From Candidatus Dependentiae bacterium (GTDB lineage: Bacteria > Babelota > Babeliae > Babelales > Vermiphilaceae), in contig JAPLIR010000025.1 of the NCBI GenBank assembly GCA_026389015.1, positions 1 to 64,000 on the forward strand: a DNA stretch of 64,000 nucleotides, in the 5' to 3' direction. A program made the position numbers and the translations under genes. The notes beneath the pieces are model-generated. The model did no database searches. It was given only the letters and a program-made list of their open reading frames with translations, and was not told where the DNA came from. Shown here piece after piece: positions 61,707 through 64,000 of the stretch (the first letter of the stretch is position 1; the number at the start of each line of letters is the position of its first letter).

Positions 61707-62054
61707 TTGAAAGATAATCTAGAAACAATAAGAAAATCATTGATGGCGCGTAAAATGGAGCTTGAACAAGAGTTGACACGCTTGTCTCAAGAGAGGTTCT
61801 CTGATGGCCAGGTGCAAGATCCGGGCGATCAGGCTCTTTCTTCTACCATGGAATCTTTGCAAGTTTCATTGCAGGACACTGAACGCGAGGAATACAATAG
61901 GATTTTACTGGCTATTGAAAAGGTCGATGATGGTACCTATGGTATTTGTAGCGACTGTGGTCAGCCTATATCCGAAAAGCGGCTTAAATCGTATCAAAAT
62001 GCCGCTCGGTGCATCGTTTGCCAAGAGGCTTTTGAAGAAAATCCATTTAAATAG
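61707..62054 (+). CDS. DksA/TraR-family zinc-finger protein
   Basis: A 115-residue protein with a coiled-coil-like N-terminal half (MARKMELEQELTRLSQERF) carrying acidic residues, and a C4 zinc finger (CSDCGQPISEKRL...CIVC) at the end. DksA-family proteins bind RNA polymerase through the secondary channel and alter promoter choice; short members are less studied. The start is TTG at 61707, with AGGGGAT about eight bases upstream. It is 17 bases after tadA, so probably co-transcribed. Confidence 0.88.
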   Translation: MKDNLETIRKSLMARKMELEQELTRLSQERFSDGQVQDPGDQALSSTMESLQVSLQDTEREEYNRILLAIEKVDDGTYGICSDCGQPISEKRLKSYQNAARCIVCQEAFEENPFK

Positions 62055-62115
62055 TTTTTTTCTACCTTTGATTAGACCTTTTTGTGATTTTTGTTATAGT
62101 TAGGTCCCATAGGGT

Positions 62116-62188
62116 GCCGATGTAGCTCAGCTGGTAGAGCGCTTGATTCGTAATCAATAGGTCGTCGGTTCAACTCCGATCATCGGCT
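62116..62188 (+). tRNA. tRNA-Thr (CGT)
   Basis: Acceptor GCCGATG/CATCGGC, D arm AGCTCAGCTGGTAGAGC, anticodon loop TTCGTAA with anticodon CGT, T loop GGTTCAACTCC. CCA is encoded at 62189-62191. Confidence 0.93.
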
Positions 62189-62191
62189 CCA

Positions 62192-62725
62192 ACCTTCGCT
62201 CTTTCAGAGCTACGGTTGGCGCGGCCACCACTAAAGGTAGTTTTATAAGATTAATATGTATTGCAAAAGCGAAGGTTGCCCGCCGAAGTCTTAACGTAGG
62301 CTGGGCTTATTCAAAGCTTGCAAAAACATTTTGCTTGCAAGCTGCTACATTTTAGTAGTGATAGATCATGCCTACGCTTATCCGGGCCTGGTGCTCTTGA
62401 AGAGCACTGTTTTCGGCTCGGCAAGCTCCGGTTGGCGCGGCCAGTTAAGGAAATGATAGTGATAGAACTAGCGTAGGTTGCCCGCCGAAGTTTTAACGTA
62501 GGCTGTGCTTATTCGAAGCATAAGAAATCAAAAAACTATCAAACTGCTAAATATGGTCTATAGTTAATGAATTTTTAAATAATTGGCTTCAAATACCTTC
62601 GCTTATCCGGGCCTTCAGGCTCGTAGAGCGAGCTTCGTCTGGCTCCGCCAGTTTTTTTAAGGAAGGAATTCGTTAAAAAATGCGATTGCGTCGGGCTCAG
62701 CTGAAGATGAGGGCGAAAGGCTAGA
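62192..62725. repeat. Repeat-rich, gene-free patch after tRNA-Thr
   Basis: No gene is visible. A ~49-base unit at 62269-62317 recurs at 62471-62519 with only three or so changes (core GGTTGCCCGCCGAAG and TTAACGTAGGCTG). CGGTTGGCGCGGCCA occurs at about 62213 and 62428. Two inverted-repeat-rich segments start CTTATCCGGGCCT (about 62378 and 62603), the second matching the element beside tRNA-Leu (about 27005-27050). An AGCTTGCAA/TTGCAAGCT hairpin lies at about 62315-62343. The patch is GC-richer than the flanking genes. Confidence 0.75.
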
Positions 62726-62741
62726 CCAGAGTCAAACTATT

Positions 62742-62770
62742 TTGACTTTTTATGGTTTATCCGCTATCCT
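62742..62770 (+). promoter_or_regulatory. Promoter of rpsI
   Basis: TTGACT at 62742-62747 and TATCCT at 62765-62770 separated by 17 bases, about 58 bases before the rpsI start. A GTCAAA-CTAT-TTTGAC inverted repeat (62731-62746) overlaps the -35 box and could be a control site or the end of the upstream transcript. Confidence 0.6.
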
Positions 62771-62828
62771 AAATTGCAGAAGTTCAAAAAGTTTTTGGTG
62801 AACATAGTAGGGTTTTTAAAGAGAATCT

Positions 62829-63266
62829 ATGGTAAAAATAAATTTAGATAAAGTAGCTGGTGTGACTGGCAAGGCGAATAAAAACATTTCTCACGGCGTA
62901 GGTCGTCGTAAATCTTCAGTAGCACGCGTTTGGCTTTCAAAAGGCAACGGTACACTAACGGTTAACGATAAAGCATACCTCACCTATTTTGACACTGAAA
63001 TGGCTCAACTTGATGCAGCTGTTCCATTCAGAGTTTGCCCAGCAGCAGGACAATATAATGTTGTTGCCTACGTGCAAGGTGGCGGTCTTCACTCTCAAGC
63101 TAACGCGGTAAAGCTAGCAACAGCTCGCGCATTAGTAGAAATTGATGAAACACTTCGTCCTCTATTGCGTAAGCATGAACTCCTAACTGTTGACTCTCGT
63201 CTTAAAGAACGTAAGAAATACGGTCAAAAAGCGGCTCGACGTAAGTTCCAGTTCGTAAAAAGATAA
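62829..63266 (+). CDS. rpsI: 30S ribosomal protein S9
   Basis: S9/S9p protein (145 aa). GVGRRKSSVARVWLSKGNG, the AYVQGGGLHSQANAVKLATARAL block and the C-terminal KKYGQKAARRKFQFVKR with the terminal Lys-Arg that contacts tRNA are all present. The N-terminus is about 20 residues longer than the shortest bacterial S9. The usual partner rplM is not upstream; instead there is the repeat patch and a separate promoter. The downstream gene is glmS, 97 bases on. Confidence 0.95.
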   Translation: MVKINLDKVAGVTGKANKNISHGVGRRKSSVARVWLSKGNGTLTVNDKAYLTYFDTEMAQLDAAVPFRVCPAAGQYNVVAYVQGGGLHSQANAVKLATARALVEIDETLRPLLRKHELLTVDSRLKERKKYGQKAARRKFQFVKR

Positions 63267-63272
63267 TTTTGG

Positions 63273-63299
63273 AAACTGGCAGGGCAACCTGCCAGTTTT
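63273..63299 (+). terminator. Terminator of rpsI
   Basis: AAACTGGCAGG pairs with CCTGCCAGTTT around GCAA, followed by a short T-rich run. Confidence 0.9.
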
Positions 63300-63362
63300 A
63301 CTTATCAGGGTATTTTCTCTTCTCTTGCTTGGTTTTTGCTTTAATAAAAGGTGCAGTGCGCT

Positions 63363-64000
63363 ATGTGTGGAATTGTTGGCTACATAGGGAAAAATTATAG
63401 TCGAGATTTCGTTATTGAAGGCCTTTCTCGGCTTGAATATCGCGGTTATGATTCTTCTGGATACGCATGCATAAATCCTGCCGACAACCGTCTTCTTTAT
63501 GCCCGATCAGCAGGGCAACTGTCTAACCTAGTAAAAAAGTTTGAACAAAACCCTATCGATGGCAATATCGGCATTGGCCACACTCGTTGGTCGACGCACG
63601 GTGTTTCTTCTCAAGAAAACGCCCACCCACAATTTGATTGCCAAAAAACCATCTCCATTATCCATAATGGTATTATCGAAAATCATCATGCGCTCAGGTC
63701 TCAATTGTCTGCGCAAGGACATGTATTCCATTCCGAGACCGATACAGAAACTATAGCTCATCTTTTTGAGGAGTTGTTGCCAGTTCATAACACGTTTAAA
63801 GCGACGGTTATTGATCTTATTAGTAAGCTCGAAGGTGCGTATGCCTTTATTTCTATTCTTCAGGATCATCCAGATGTCATGCTTTTGGTGCGCAAGCGCT
63901 CTCCATTGTGTGTAGGTATTGGCGATAACGAAATGTTCGTTGCTTCAGACTTACTCGCTTTTGCTGGCAAAACAAAACAGGTCTTATTTCTGCCCGATCA
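63363..64000 (+). CDS. glmS: Glucosamine-6-phosphate synthase, second copy, 3' partial
   Basis: The frame is open to the right edge (about 212 codons). It starts MCGIVGYIG with the catalytic Cys directly after Met, then RLEYRGYDSSGYAC, GHTRWSTHG, HNGIIEN and SETDTE: a complete canonical glutaminase domain. Only the beginning of the isomerase linker is inside the window. AAAAGGTG about ten bases before the ATG supports the start. It is clearly homologous to the gene at 10118-12028 but lacks its hydrophobic extension. Confidence 0.92.
   Translation, partial: MCGIVGYIGKNYSRDFVIEGLSRLEYRGYDSSGYACINPADNRLLYARSAGQLSNLVKKFEQNPIDGNIGIGHTRWSTHGVSSQENAHPQFDCQKTISIIHNGIIENHHALRSQLSAQGHVFHSETDTETIAHLFEELLPVHNTFKATVIDLISKLEGAYAFISILQDHPDVMLLVRKRSPLCVGIGDNEMFVASDLLAFAGKTKQVLFLPD

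Noticed and set aside
62192-62725. Possible CRISPR array
   Set aside because: Repeated units differ in length and spacing, there are only two copies of the main unit, and no cas genes are present.

Overview
The window is a moderately AT-rich, gene-dense bacterial chromosome segment with short gaps and many overlapping starts. It encodes an Omp85 barrel protein, two type I signal peptidases, a TonB-like protein and many exported proteins, so the cell is diderm. Polyamine uptake (PotABCD), the SUF Fe-S pathway, a Bat (von Willebrand A/TPR) operon and many short signal-peptide proteins of unknown function fit a small-genome, host-associated bacterium. My best guess is Candidatus Dependentiae (TM6) or a similar intracellular lineage. 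This is inferred from gene content only, because the window has no rRNA.

Layout. 0-6.4 kb: 3' part of an Omp85 gene, a His-rich membrane protein and potABCD. 6.4-12 kb: metG, an FAD oxidoreductase, a decayed copy of the metG 3' end, and a glmS with a hydrophobic N-terminal extension. 12-15 kb (minus): a small exported protein and topA. 15-26.7 kb (plus): one long probable operon of a membrane protein, three tandem PlsC acyltransferases, BatA/B/C/D/E-like genes, an M23 peptidase and two lepB genes, followed by tRNA-Cys and tRNA-Leu. 27-28 kb (minus): two small exported paralogues. 28.4-32 kb: HU, a FUN14-like protein, a GspE/PilB ATPase split into two genes, and a membrane protein. 32.2-36.2 kb: sufCBDS. 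36.2-39.2 kb: three diverged tandem exported paralogues. 39.2-44.5 kb: membrane proteins, two TVP38 paralogues, a broken NRAMP (mntH) gene and an exported HAD protein. 44.6-48 kb: SufU/IscU, a NurA-like nuclease, an exported poly-Ser protein and dnaJ. 48.2-53.3 kb: six exported helical proteins, two built from about 100-residue tandem repeats. 53.4-61 kb (minus): sugar epimerase, flavoprotein, exported protein, TonB-like protein, tilS and gyrB. 61.2-64 kb: tadA, a DksA-type protein, tRNA-Thr, a 600-bp repeat patch, rpsI and the start of a second, canonical glmS.

Most notable are: (1) the 48-53 kb exported helical-repeat family and the 36-39 kb and 27-28 kb exported paralogue sets, which look like fast-evolving cell-surface or host-interaction proteins; (2) an FAD gene bracketed by metG and a frameshifted copy of the metG tail; (3) a GlmS whose catalytic Cys lies at position 25 behind a signal-like segment, plus a normal second glmS; (4) an mntH pseudogene with an internal deletion; (5) a palindromic element translated in frame inside a Bat-operon gene; (6) a probably leaderless sufU message. 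All family calls rest on motif reading by eye; no database search was run.
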